Source of the DNA: Chitinimonas taiwanensis DSM 18899
GTDB lineage: Bacteria > Pseudomonadota > Gammaproteobacteria > Burkholderiales > Chitinimonadaceae
Assembly: GCF_900119825.1 (NCBI RefSeq)
Contig: NZ_FPKR01000002.1
Coordinates: 1-64,000, forward strand
DNA length: 64,000 nucleotides
Direction: 5' to 3'
Both the position numbers and the translations under genes were made by a program. Below the pieces are notes generated by a model. That model saw only the letters and a program-made list of their open reading frames with translations, did no database searches and was not told where the DNA came from. Shown here one piece after another: positions 52,144 to 60,535 of the stretch; position 1 is the first letter of the stretch, and every line of letters starts with the position of its first letter.

Positions 52144-53342
52144 GGCTGGGCCACCTGCGGCCGCACCGCCATGCCGGCGGTGATCGGCTTGCTGCCTGGG
52201 GCCAGCACGATATCGCCCTCCGACAGGCCCGCGCGCACCTCGACCCGCCCGACGCCGTTCAAACCCAGGCGCACAGTCTGGCGCAGCGCCTCGCCATCAC
52301 GCACCAGCCACACGGCGGGCTCGCCATTACCGGCCAGTACCGCATCGCTAGGCAGTTGCAGCACTTGCGGGCGGCTGGCCACACGCACCTCGGCCGAAAC
52401 CGTCATGTCTGCGCGCAGAAAGGCTGGTGGCTTGGCCACCGCCAGTTTGACTTCCACCGTGCCGGTATCACGGTCCACGCCAGGCGCGATGCTGCTGACC
52501 GTGGCATCGAATGGCTGCTCGGGAAAGGCATCGGCCAACACACGTGCTACCTGACCCACCGCCAGGTAGCCGAGGCGCTTCTCATCCACCAGCATGCTGA
52601 TGCGGGTTGGACCATTCAGGGCCAGGGTCAGCAAGGGTTTGCCGACCTGGGCCACCTGCCCCACTTCCACGCTGCGCAAGAGCACGCGGCAATCGGCCGG
52701 TGCACGCAGGCTCAGCTGCTGCAATTTGGCCTGCGCCAGCTGCACGGCCGCCTGGGCTGCACGCACGCCAGCCTGGGCCAGCTGGCGCTCGCTGCCCGCC
52801 TGGCTGCTGCTCAGACCGGTTTGCGCACTGCGCAGGCGGCTGGCGGCCAGTTCCACCTGCTGCTGCGCCTCATCCACCGCCGCCGGGCTGACAAAGCCGG
52901 TGCGGGCCAGCTCGCGATTCCGCGCCAGCGTGCGCTCGGCCAGCGTCAGACTGCTGCGCGCCTGCTCGACCGTCTGTGCGGCCTGCGGGGCGGTCAGCGT
53001 ACCCAGCTGGGCCAGGCGCGCCTCGGCCTGCGCGAGCTGGGCCTCCGCATTGCGCAGCTGCGCGCGCAGCTCGCTCTCATCCAGCTGCACCAGCAGCTCG
53101 CCCTTGCGGCAGGCATCGCCCTCCTCGCCACGCACCTCAGCCACCGTGCCATTCACCATGCTGGCCAGTTCCACCGTGGCGGGCGGAATCACCCGGCCAC
53201 TGGCCACCACGGTCTCGCTCAGGTCGGCGCGCTGTACGCGGTAGGCCGGCCACGGGCTGGCGCGCAGAAAAAACCAGACCAACAGGCCCAGGATCAAGAC
53301 AGCGAGCAGTAATAGCCAACTCAGGCGCTTCAAGCGCGGCAT
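52140..53342 (-). CDS. Periplasmic adaptor (HlyD/MacA type)
   Basis: 400 residues from ATG 53342 (MPRLKRLSWLLLLAVLILGL, one membrane helix). It has a lipoyl/barrel-sandwich hybrid (VVASGRVIPPATVELAS and APADCRVLLRSVEVGQVAQVG) around a long coiled coil (about 85-200, ELRAQLRNAEAQLAQAEARL). It links the inner-membrane ABC pump to an outer-membrane channel; no TolC gene is nearby. First gene of this operon, divergent from the GbsR-like regulator. Confidence 0.9.
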   Translation of the reverse strand: MPRLKRLSWLLLLAVLILGLLVWFFLRASPWPAYRVQRADLSETVVASGRVIPPATVELASMVNGTVAEVRGEEGDACRKGELLVQLDESELRAQLRNAEAQLAQAEARLAQLGTLTAPQAAQTVEQARSSLTLAERTLARNRELARTGFVSPAAVDEAQQQVELAASRLRSAQTGLSSSQAGSERQLAQAGVRAAQAAVQLAQAKLQQLSLRAPADCRVLLRSVEVGQVAQVGKPLLTLALNGPTRISMLVDEKRLGYLAVGQVARVLADAFPEQPFDATVSSIAPGVDRDTGTVEVKLAVAKPPAFLRADMTVSAEVRVASRPQVLQLPSDAVLAGNGEPAVWLVRDGEALRQTVRLGLNGVGRVEVRAGLSEGDIVLAPGSKPITAGMAVRPQVAQP

Positions 53343-53505
53343 GGGTGGTCCTTCGTGTACGGGTTGCAGCGGGTTCGGAAGCGCGCAGTCTGGCGGGTTC
53401 GCGCCGGGCGCGCCAGCAGGCAGGCCTTTGTTCAGCCCTTGCCGGCGCTGAAGCACAGCCCGATAACGGGGGTCTCACTTCATTAGCACAAATTACTTTA
53501 GCTAG

Positions 53506-53535
53506 TTGTTGATGTAAGTTAAGATATTTCAACAA
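53506..53535. promoter_or_regulatory. Inverted repeat, candidate operator of the GbsR-like regulator
   Basis: TTGTTGA and TCAACAA lie in a very AT-rich 30-base span between the efflux operon and the regulator. A weak -35/-10 pair for the rightward gene (TTTAGC-N17-TAAGAT) overlaps it. Such placement fits auto-regulation. Confidence 0.45.
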
Positions 53536-53560
53536 TTACTGAAAATTCAGGAAGTCAAAC

Positions 53561-54136
53561 ATGTTGATGTCGCCCTTGATCCAGACCTTCGTGCTGCACT
53601 TCGGTGAAATGGGCAGCCGCTGGGGCATCAATCGCACCGTCGGGCAAATCTATGCGCTGCTGTTCGTGGCCGAGCGCCCGCTGAATGCCGATGAGATGGC
53701 CGAGGCGCTCGGCTTCTCGCGCTCGAATATCAGCATGGGGCTCAAGGAGCTGATGTCCTGGCGCCTGGTTAAGCTCCAGCACCTGCCGGGCGATAGGCGC
53801 GAGTATTTTTCCGCCCCCGAGGACGTGTGGGCGATCTTCCGCACCCTGGCCGAGGAGCGCCGCAAGCGCGAAATCGACCCGACGCTGTCCATGCTGCGCG
53901 ATGCCTTGCTGGCCGAGCCGGCCACCTCGGCCGAGAAGCACGCCCAGGGCCGTCTGCGCGAAATGCACGATCTGATCGAGCTGACCACCGACTGGTTCAG
54001 CGATGTACAGAAACTCGACTCCAAGACCCTGATGCAGCTGATGAAGCTCGGCGGCAAGGTCACCAAATTCCTAGAGATCAAGGACAAGCTGCTGCTAGGC
54101 ATGGGCAGCAAGGGAGAGGACGACAATAAGCACTAG
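53561..54136 (+). CDS. GbsR/MarR-family transcriptional regulator
   Basis: 191 residues beginning MLMSPLIQTFVLHFGEMGSRWGINRTVGQIYALLF, the GbsR start. The winged helix is LNADEMAEALGFSRSNISMGLKELMSWRLVKL with the wing HLPGDRREYFSAPEDVW. A C-terminal helical dimerisation segment follows. It likely represses the divergent MacAB-like operon, or the cyd genes downstream. CAGGAAG lies upstream of the ATG. Confidence 0.88.
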   Translation: MLMSPLIQTFVLHFGEMGSRWGINRTVGQIYALLFVAERPLNADEMAEALGFSRSNISMGLKELMSWRLVKLQHLPGDRREYFSAPEDVWAIFRTLAEERRKREIDPTLSMLRDALLAEPATSAEKHAQGRLREMHDLIELTTDWFSDVQKLDSKTLMQLMKLGGKVTKFLEIKDKLLLGMGSKGEDDNKH

Positions 54137-54468
54137 GAAAGCGCTGATCAACTCACCGTCGCGCGTCAGCGCGGTCCCCCCGCAGCGGCGGGGGCGGAGG
54201 GGGTGGAATAGAACAGCGAGGAATCATTGATTTATCGCTGTCGATCAGCACCCGGCTCCGCCGGGTGGTGAGCTGATCGTCGAGTAATCGAATTAATCAG
54301 CGCCTCTCCAGCAAGTAAACCGTTGCCCGCAGGGGCAGCCACCGAAGCGGGTAACAGCGTTGTGGGGACAGCGCGGACGCCCGCCTCCCCCTCGGTGCCC
54401 ACCCTGCGTGGCAGCCCTTTCGCCCGGCCTGGCTGGGCACAACCGTTGTTTCCTATGAGGCAAGCATC
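54137..54468 (+). promoter_or_regulatory. Structured leader in front of cydA
   Basis: This 332-base gap contains several possible RNA stems: 54242-54279 (CGATCAGC / GCTGATCG with inner ACCCGGC-TCC-GCCGGGT), 54322-54355 (GTTGCCCGC / GCGGGTAAC, one G-U pair), and a closing stem GTTGTG (54359) / CACAAC (54438) around GC-rich hairpins. The cydA start is only 25 bases after the last stem. I do not recognise a known riboswitch; the pattern would fit a regulated leader. Confidence 0.4.
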
Positions 54469-55806
54469 ATGGACCCCCTGCTTTTGGCCCGCATCCAGTT
54501 CGGCGCCAATATCAGTTTTCACATCCTCTTCCCCACCATCAGCATTGCGCTCAGCTGGGTGCTGCTGTTCTTCAAGCTGCGCTACAACCGCAGCGGCGAC
54601 ATCAAATGGATGGGCGCCTATCGCTTCTGGGTCAAGGTCTTTGCGCTGACCTTCGCACTGGGCGTGGTCAGCGGCATCACCATGAGTTTCCAGTTCGGCA
54701 CCAACTGGCCCGGCTATATGGAGACCGTCGGCAATATCGCCGGGCCCTTGCTGGCCTACGAGGTACTGACCGCCTTTTTCCTGGAAGCGGCCTTCCTCGG
54801 CATCATGCTGTTCGGCAGCGAGCGGGTGTCCAATCGCATGCACACGCTGGCCACCTTCCTGGTCGCCTTCGGCACCTCCATGTCGGCGTTCTGGATTCTG
54901 GTACTCAATTCCTGGATGCAGACCCCGGTCGGCTTCGAGATGATAGACGGCAAGGCACACGCCACCGACTGGCTAGCCATCCTATTCAATCCCTCCATGC
55001 CCTACCGGCTCAGCCATATGCTGCTGGCCTCGGGGCTGACCGTGGCCTTCCTGCTCGCAGGCCTATCCGCCTATCGCTGGCTGCGCGGCGACAAGGCCGC
55101 CAGCGTGCTGGCCAGCCTGAAAACCGGCGTCTACCTGGCCGCCGCGCTGATTCCGCTGCAGATCTTCGTCGGCGATATGCATGGTCTGAATACTCTGGAA
55201 CACCAACCGGCCAAGATCGCCGCGGTGGAAGGGGTATGGGAGACCGAGCGTGGCGCACCGATGCTCTTGTTCGCACTGCCCAATTCGGCAACCCGCAGCA
55301 ATGACTACGCGATCGGCATTCCCAAGCTGGCCAGCCTGATCCTCAAGCACGATCCGAACGGCGAAATCCGCGGCCTGAACGAGTTCGTCGGCCAGCATCC
55401 ACCGGTGCCGCCGCTATTCTGGGCTTTCCGCATCATGGTCGGGGTGGGCATGCTGATGTTGCTGCTGAGCTGGCTGGGCAGCTGGCAGCTGCGCCGCCAC
55501 GGTGCGCCGCAGCGCTGGCTGGCGATGGCCCTGGTGGGCATGACCTTCTCGGGCTGGGTGGCCACCCTGGCCGGCTGGTATGTGACCGAAATCGGCCGTC
55601 AGCCCTGGCTCGTGTATGGCGTGCTGCGCACGGCCGATGCCGCCAGCAAGGTGCCGGCCGGCATGATCGCCAGCACCCTGTTCGCCTATCTGGCCCTGTA
55701 TGCCGCGCTGATCGTCGCCTATGTGTCGGTGTTGTTCTACCTCGCGCGCAAGGCCAAGTACGCGAAGTACGAAAAGCCCGCCGCCACGCAGACTGCCCCC
55801 GTTTAA
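54469..55806 (+). CDS. cydA: Cytochrome bd-type quinol oxidase subunit I (CIO type)
   Basis: 445 residues, multi-pass, with a candidate haem-ligand histidine at about 18 (ANISFHILFPTISI) and the signatures NSWMQTPVGFEMIDG and EIGRQPWLVYGVLRTADA. The quinol-binding Q-loop is short (about 240-300), so this is a CIO-type, cyanide-insensitive oxidase rather than the E. coli type. It reduces oxygen to water in the inner membrane with subunit II. GAGG lies upstream of the ATG. Confidence 0.93.
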   Translation: MDPLLLARIQFGANISFHILFPTISIALSWVLLFFKLRYNRSGDIKWMGAYRFWVKVFALTFALGVVSGITMSFQFGTNWPGYMETVGNIAGPLLAYEVLTAFFLEAAFLGIMLFGSERVSNRMHTLATFLVAFGTSMSAFWILVLNSWMQTPVGFEMIDGKAHATDWLAILFNPSMPYRLSHMLLASGLTVAFLLAGLSAYRWLRGDKAASVLASLKTGVYLAAALIPLQIFVGDMHGLNTLEHQPAKIAAVEGVWETERGAPMLLFALPNSATRSNDYAIGIPKLASLILKHDPNGEIRGLNEFVGQHPPVPPLFWAFRIMVGVGMLMLLLSWLGSWQLRRHGAPQRWLAMALVGMTFSGWVATLAGWYVTEIGRQPWLVYGVLRTADAASKVPAGMIASTLFAYLALYAALIVAYVSVLFYLARKAKYAKYEKPAATQTAPV

Positions 55807-55816
55807 GGATTTCGCC

Positions 55817-56830
55817 ATGACACCTGATCTCTCCACCCCTGCCGGCTGGCTGCCGGTGGTCTTCATGGCCCTGATGGGCCTTGCCATGCTCGCCTATGTG
55901 ATTCTGGACGGCTATGACCTCGGCGTCGGCATCCTGCTGCGCCGCGCGCCCGATGCTGAAAAGGACATCATGATCGCGTCCATCGGCCCTTTCTGGGATG
56001 CCAATGAAACCTGGCTGGTGCTAGGCGTGGGCATTCTGCTGGTGGCCTTCCCGATGGCGCATGGCCTGATCCTCACCTCGCTGTATCTGCCGGTCACGCT
56101 TATGCTGTTCGGGCTGATCCTGCGCGGGGTGGCCTTCGATTTCCGCGTCAAGGCACGCGACCACCATAAGCCGTGGTGGAACCGCGCCTTCTATGCGGGC
56201 TCGCTGCTGGCCACGCTGTCGCAGGGCGGTATGCTCGGCTATTACATCGTCGGCTTCGAGCCACGCTGGGAATCGGGCCTGTTCGCGCTATTCACCGCCT
56301 TTGCCCTCACCGCCGGCTATGCGCTGCTCGGTGCCACCTGGCTGATCATGAAGACCGAGGGCGAGCTGCAGGCGCGTGCGGTGCGCTGGGCGCGTGGCAG
56401 CCTGTGGCTGACGGCAGCTGGCGTGGCAGCGATCTCCATCGTCACCCCGCTGGTCAGCGCGGAAATCTTCGCCAAATGGTTCTCGCTGCCGAATGCGTTG
56501 CTGCTGGCACCGATTCCGCTAATGACCCTGGCCCTGTTCGGCGTGATCCAGCGCAGCCTGGCCCATATGCCGGCTAGTCATGAACGCTGGTGCTGGGTGC
56601 CGTTTGCCTGCACGGTCGGCATCTTCATCCTGGCCTTCCATGGCCTTGCTTACAGCCTCTTCCCCTATCTGGTCGTGCACCGGCTCACCGTCTGGCAGGC
56701 CGCCAGCGCGCCGGAATCGCTGCTGATCATGTTCGTGGGTGTGTGCATCGTGCTGCCGACCATCATCGGCTACACCGTGTATGCCTACCGGGTGTTCTGG
56801 GGCAAGGCACGCGCGCTCAGCTATTACTGA
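55817..56830 (+). CDS. cydB: Cytochrome bd-type quinol oxidase subunit II
   Basis: 337 residues from ATG 55817, ten bases after the cydA stop with AAGGATT as ribosome site. VILDGYDLGVGILLRRAP, IGPFWDANETWLVLG and LRGVAFDFRVKARDHHKPWWN are CydB signatures; eight helices are expected. No cydX small gene follows; the stop overlaps the convergent neighbour by seven bases. It completes the oxidase with CydA. Confidence 0.93.
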   Translation: MTPDLSTPAGWLPVVFMALMGLAMLAYVILDGYDLGVGILLRRAPDAEKDIMIASIGPFWDANETWLVLGVGILLVAFPMAHGLILTSLYLPVTLMLFGLILRGVAFDFRVKARDHHKPWWNRAFYAGSLLATLSQGGMLGYYIVGFEPRWESGLFALFTAFALTAGYALLGATWLIMKTEGELQARAVRWARGSLWLTAAGVAAISIVTPLVSAEIFAKWFSLPNALLLAPIPLMTLALFGVIQRSLAHMPASHERWCWVPFACTVGIFILAFHGLAYSLFPYLVVHRLTVWQAASAPESLLIMFVGVCIVLPTIIGYTVYAYRVFWGKARALSYY

Positions 56831-57921
56831 GCCTGCGTGCAATCCGCCGCGCGCAAGCGGGCCAGCTCGACCGCCAGCAGCTGGCTGGAGAGGCTAGCCT
56901 GCTCAGCGCGCGCTGCACACCATAGCGCCTGGGCCGTGGCCAGCTCACCGTTATCCAGCAAGGCACGCAAGCGCAGGGCCAGCGCCGATGGCACCGCATC
57001 GGCCTGTACAGGTGGTGGCGGTGCGGCGAGCGCCTTGGCGCGCAGGGCCGGCGCGGGTGCTGCGGGTGGGGCAGGCACTTCCGCCTCGCGGGCGGACTCG
57101 ATAGGCGCGACCGGGGCAGGCGCCGGTACTGGGGCGGGCGCAGCCGGCTCGGCCAAGCTGGGCTGGACTGGCTGGCTTGGCCGTTCAAGCAGCTGCGGCG
57201 CGGCCTTGGCGGCCGGCACTGGCTCGCTTGGCGCCACGGGGGGCTGGGCAGGCGCCGCTTTCTGCAGCGCCGCCAGGGGCGGCATGTCGGCGGCAGGCTT
57301 GGCTGCCTCGCCAGCCGGCGCAGCTTGCTGTAAAGGCATCGCTTCGCTCACGTCTGGCGCAGTCTGGGCTTCCACTTCGCGCGGTGCCATCTCAGCCTGC
57401 AGTGGCTCATCCAGCTGCAGCTCGCGCTGACTGCGCAGATCGAGCAGTAGGGAAACTGACAGCACCAGCACCGCCAGACTGGCCAGCGCCAGCCGGCCAT
57501 GTCCGCCCAGACTTGTTGCCAGCCAATCAGCCAGCAGCCTCAGCCGCCCGCGCCAGACGGGCCTTGCGGCAGGCATCTTAGCCGGTGATGGGCGCTGCAG
57601 TAGCGCCACCAACTGGGCATCCAGCTCAGCCGGCGCCGTATAGCGCAGCGCTTCGTCCTGCAGCAGCCAGGTGAACTGTGCGTCCTCGCGCTGGGCTAGC
57701 CACCAGCCAAGCGCCGCTGGATCAAGCGCCAGGCTGGCCGGGTCTTGCGCATAGGCCGTATCGCGGCGCGCCTGCGCAGCCTCGTGCAGGCGGTCGATCA
57801 GGTCCGCCAGCGCGGGGCTCAGGGCATCGCCGGCCGCAGGTGTCCAGGCGGCGCGCTGCAGCAGGGTGCACCAGCCGGCGATCTCGGCTTCGCTGTCATC
57901 CTGTTCCTGCCAATCAGCCAT
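56824..57921 (-). CDS. Membrane protein, probable anti-sigma partner of the ECF factor
   Basis: From ATG 57921 the protein has 365 residues: a cytoplasmic N-terminal part (DSEAEIAGWCTLLQRAAWTP) of about 150, a helix (LALASLAVLVLSVSLLLDL) and a very Pro/Ala-rich periplasmic segment ending in a small helical domain (LRALLDNGELATAQALWCAA). It overlaps the sigma factor gene by eight bases, the typical order for a sigma/anti-sigma pair. A zinc-finger motif of ZAS-type anti-sigma factors is not seen, so the role is inferred. Confidence 0.55.
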   Translation of the reverse strand: MADWQEQDDSEAEIAGWCTLLQRAAWTPAAGDALSPALADLIDRLHEAAQARRDTAYAQDPASLALDPAALGWWLAQREDAQFTWLLQDEALRYTAPAELDAQLVALLQRPSPAKMPAARPVWRGRLRLLADWLATSLGGHGRLALASLAVLVLSVSLLLDLRSQRELQLDEPLQAEMAPREVEAQTAPDVSEAMPLQQAAPAGEAAKPAADMPPLAALQKAAPAQPPVAPSEPVPAAKAAPQLLERPSQPVQPSLAEPAAPAPVPAPAPVAPIESAREAEVPAPPAAPAPALRAKALAAPPPPVQADAVPSALALRLRALLDNGELATAQALWCAARAEQASLSSQLLAVELARLRAADCTQAQ

Positions 57922-58504
57922 GAGCATCCTCCAGCAGGCTGCGCAGCTGGGTCTTTGCATAGCGCAGGCGGGTGCGCGTGGTCTCCAGCTTCTGGCCGGT
58001 CAGGCTGGCCACCTCCTCCACGCTCAGGCCCTCCATATAACGCAGCACCATGGCTTCGCGGTAAATCGGTGCCAGCTGGCACAGCGCGGCGCGCACGCGC
58101 GCGGCATCCTGGCTGGCCAGCACCTGGGCATCGGGCTGTGGGCGCTCATCGACGAGCTCGATCCCGACCGTGGGGCCATCCTCATCCCAATCCTGCTCCA
58201 GTGGCAGCTGGCCGCGGCTGCGTTCCACGCGCAGCCAGTCGATAAAGGCATTGCGCGCAATCGTGTACAGCCAGGTCTTGAACGAGGCCTGGCCAGCAAA
58301 GCCAGCCGCGCCACCCAAGACCTTTTCCCATACTTTCTGCGCGAGGTCGGCCGCCACATGCCGGTCGCCCTGAGCCAGATAGGCCAGGCGATTGAATAGC
58401 GCCGGCTGGTGGCGACGCACCAGCTCGCGCCCCGGCTGGGCGATCTCGCCCAGGGCAATCAGCTGCATCAGTGCTTCATCAGCCAGGCTGTCCAGTGTCT
58501 GCAT
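57914..58504 (-). CDS. ECF-type RNA polymerase sigma factor
   Basis: 196 residues from ATG 58504 (MQTLDSLADEALMQ). Region 2 is LVRRHQPALFNRLAYLAQGDRHVAADLAQKVWEKVL, with FKTWLYTIARNAFIDWLRVERSR as region 2.4, and region 4 is LAPIYREAMVLRYMEGLSVEEVASLTGQKLETTRTRLRYAKTQLRSLLE. It directs polymerase to stress or envelope promoters; the partner membrane protein encoded downstream probably controls it. Confidence 0.9.
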   Translation of the reverse strand: MQTLDSLADEALMQLIALGEIAQPGRELVRRHQPALFNRLAYLAQGDRHVAADLAQKVWEKVLGGAAGFAGQASFKTWLYTIARNAFIDWLRVERSRGQLPLEQDWDEDGPTVGIELVDERPQPDAQVLASQDAARVRAALCQLAPIYREAMVLRYMEGLSVEEVASLTGQKLETTRTRLRYAKTQLRSLLEDAHG

Positions 58505-58658
58505 AGAGTTCAGAAAAGGGGAAGAGAGGATGCCGCGCCCAGCCAGAACAGCACCGCCCAAGTAGTAGACGATGCCGACACGATATCGGGGTGAATGCGG
58601 CGCGGCGGAAAACCGCAGCCCTGCATGGTAGCGCAGCGGCTACGCTGCGCGATGCCAA

Positions 58659-58688
58659 CAAAAACCGGCCGGCAGCCTTGCGCTACCG
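58659..58688 (-). terminator. Rho-independent terminator after fapA
   Basis: On the minus strand CGGTAGC-GCAAG-GCTGCCG (one G-U pair) is followed by CCGGTTTTTG. It lies 36 bases past the end of the DUF342 gene. Confidence 0.5.
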
Positions 58689-58723
58689 ACCTCAGGTTCT
58701 GCCAACCAAGCCGCAGTAGCTGC

Positions 58724-60367
58724 CTAGCGCCCTACCCAGTCGCTGAGCAGCTCGCCCTTGTCGTCCAGGCGCCAGCTGCCGCCCGGGCCATCATCAAGCG
58801 CTTCCCAGCGCTTCTGGCCGATCTGGATCAGCGCGCCGGCATGCACGCGTTTGCTGATCTGCACCCGCGCATGCTCGTTCAGCGCCAGCTGCTCGCTCAG
58901 CTTGTGCAAGAGCACATCGAGGTCACGCACCTCGTCCTGAATCGCCTTGGCGGTCATCTCGGCCTTTTCGCGCACGCCACCGGCGCCCTTGGCCGGGTTT
59001 TTGTCCAGAAAATCGAGCAGCTGGCGCAGCTTGGCATAGTCTTCCAGCTTCTTCTTGCGCAGCGCTTCCTGACCGAGCTTGTCACGGTTCACATAGGGGT
59101 CAAAACCCACTTGCACATGGGTGGGAGCCCCTGAGGGAGAACCGAGCACACCGGTGCGGACATTCAGACCGGCACGCAGATGCCCCCCCATGATCTGGCC
59201 ACTGCCCGACTGACCGACATTCACATCATGGCCGGCGCTCAACTCGCTCTGGCGCACCGCGCGCTCAACCAGAATGTCCTGGCGCGCCTCCACCAGACCG
59301 TGCTCGATGAACTTGGCCTGCACGCTGCGCTCGCTGCGCACGATGGCGGTTTCCACTGCCCCACCATGCGTGGCGCCCTGTGCCTCGGCGCGGCCGACAA
59401 TGCCGCCCTTGACCACCACATTGCCGCCGGCCACGACCTCGGCCGCTTCCAGCGTGCCGCCGATCACCACATCGCCGCTGGCGCGGATATGCATGCCGGC
59501 CTTCACATCACCCTTGACCTGCACCGTGCCGTCAAACTGGATATTGCCGCTCTCGATATCGATCTGCTCGACCTCGATCAGTGGATTCACATCGACGCCG
59601 TTGGCGCAGGGTACAGGCTGACCATCGATCAAGGCGACCAACTGATTGCTGTCCCCCTCGGCGGGTGCAGCGCCCTTCAGCGCACTGGAAAACGGCGTAT
59701 CGGGCACCGGCTGGGCCGGCACCGTCTTGCCGAACACATCGGTGCCGGCAATGCCGGGCACGGCCGGCGTACGGCGCATCAATGGAGTGCCGGCATGGAT
59801 GATCAGGAGGTTACCGAGGTCGCGGTAATCGACCACCTCGTCTTCGCCAGCCTCGAACTGCGCCTCACGCAGTGCCTCGATCAGGCTGTCGAAATGGGCG
59901 GCCTCGCCCTCCTGTGGCGGCGTGCCGAGCGCGACGACCACATCCTCGCAGTGCCCAGCCGCCAGCGCTTCGTTCAAGGCGGCGTCCTGTATGCCATGGA
60001 TGATGCCCTTGATATGCAGGGCCGGGCGCACCTCGTCCACCACCGAGCGTCCACCCTGCGGGGCGACCAGAGTGAGGCTCACGCTCATCTTGTCCGCGGC
60101 GATGTCCAGCTTGAAGCTACCATCGCGCCGCTCGCCGATCACCAACTCAAGCGGCTTGGCGCCCGGCGTCTCAGCCAATTGGCGCGCCTGCTCGAAGAAG
60201 GCGCTGATGGCGGCCTCATCGAGGTAAAAACCCGACCAGCCCTTCACCGCCAACTCGGCATCCAGGGCAGCACGATCCGGCAGCTGAGCGCCCTCCTCCG
60301 ATTTGAACTGAGCTTGCAGCTTTTGGCTGGCCGCATCGAAGGCCAGGCTGAATCCGATTCGCTCCAT
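58724..60367 (-). CDS. fapA: FapA family protein (DUF342)
   Basis: 547 residues. The N-terminal part (about 1-170) contains LIEALREAQFE and the central part (about 240-430) is a right-handed beta-helix with repeated short strands, GDVKAGMHIRASGDVVIGGTLEAAEVVAGGN-type turns. The C-terminal coiled coil has EALRKKKLEDYAKLRQLLDF. FapA/DUF342 proteins are cytoplasmic and have been tied to flagellar assembly and polysaccharide cell processes. No flagellar genes lie next to it here. Divergent from uup. Confidence 0.85.
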   Translation of the reverse strand: MERIGFSLAFDAASQKLQAQFKSEEGAQLPDRAALDAELAVKGWSGFYLDEAAISAFFEQARQLAETPGAKPLELVIGERRDGSFKLDIAADKMSVSLTLVAPQGGRSVVDEVRPALHIKGIIHGIQDAALNEALAAGHCEDVVVALGTPPQEGEAAHFDSLIEALREAQFEAGEDEVVDYRDLGNLLIIHAGTPLMRRTPAVPGIAGTDVFGKTVPAQPVPDTPFSSALKGAAPAEGDSNQLVALIDGQPVPCANGVDVNPLIEVEQIDIESGNIQFDGTVQVKGDVKAGMHIRASGDVVIGGTLEAAEVVAGGNVVVKGGIVGRAEAQGATHGGAVETAIVRSERSVQAKFIEHGLVEARQDILVERAVRQSELSAGHDVNVGQSGSGQIMGGHLRAGLNVRTGVLGSPSGAPTHVQVGFDPYVNRDKLGQEALRKKKLEDYAKLRQLLDFLDKNPAKGAGGVREKAEMTAKAIQDEVRDLDVLLHKLSEQLALNEHARVQISKRVHAGALIQIGQKRWEALDDGPGGSWRLDDKGELLSDWVGR

Positions 60368-60500
60368 CTGTCTCTGTCCGCTAGTTTTTACTTATATACC
60401 CCATCATAACCCAGCATTTTCCAAATTGCCTCAACCACTTAGCCGCATTTATTCAAGCGGGATCGCATGCAGCGGAAAAGCCCAAGCCCGCGCGCATCGG

Positions 60501-60506
60501 TATAAT
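60501..60506 (+). promoter_or_regulatory. Sigma-70 -10 box before uup
   Basis: TATAAT stands 30 bases upstream of the uup ATG. A good -35 element at the expected distance is not seen, so it is rated moderately. Confidence 0.45.
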
Positions 60507-60535
60507 CGCCCGCCTTCGCTTACTGTCTGCCTACC

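Noticed and set aside
54469-56830. cydX-type small subunit after cydB
   Set aside because: cydB ends inside the convergent neighbour; there is no room or frame for a small membrane gene.
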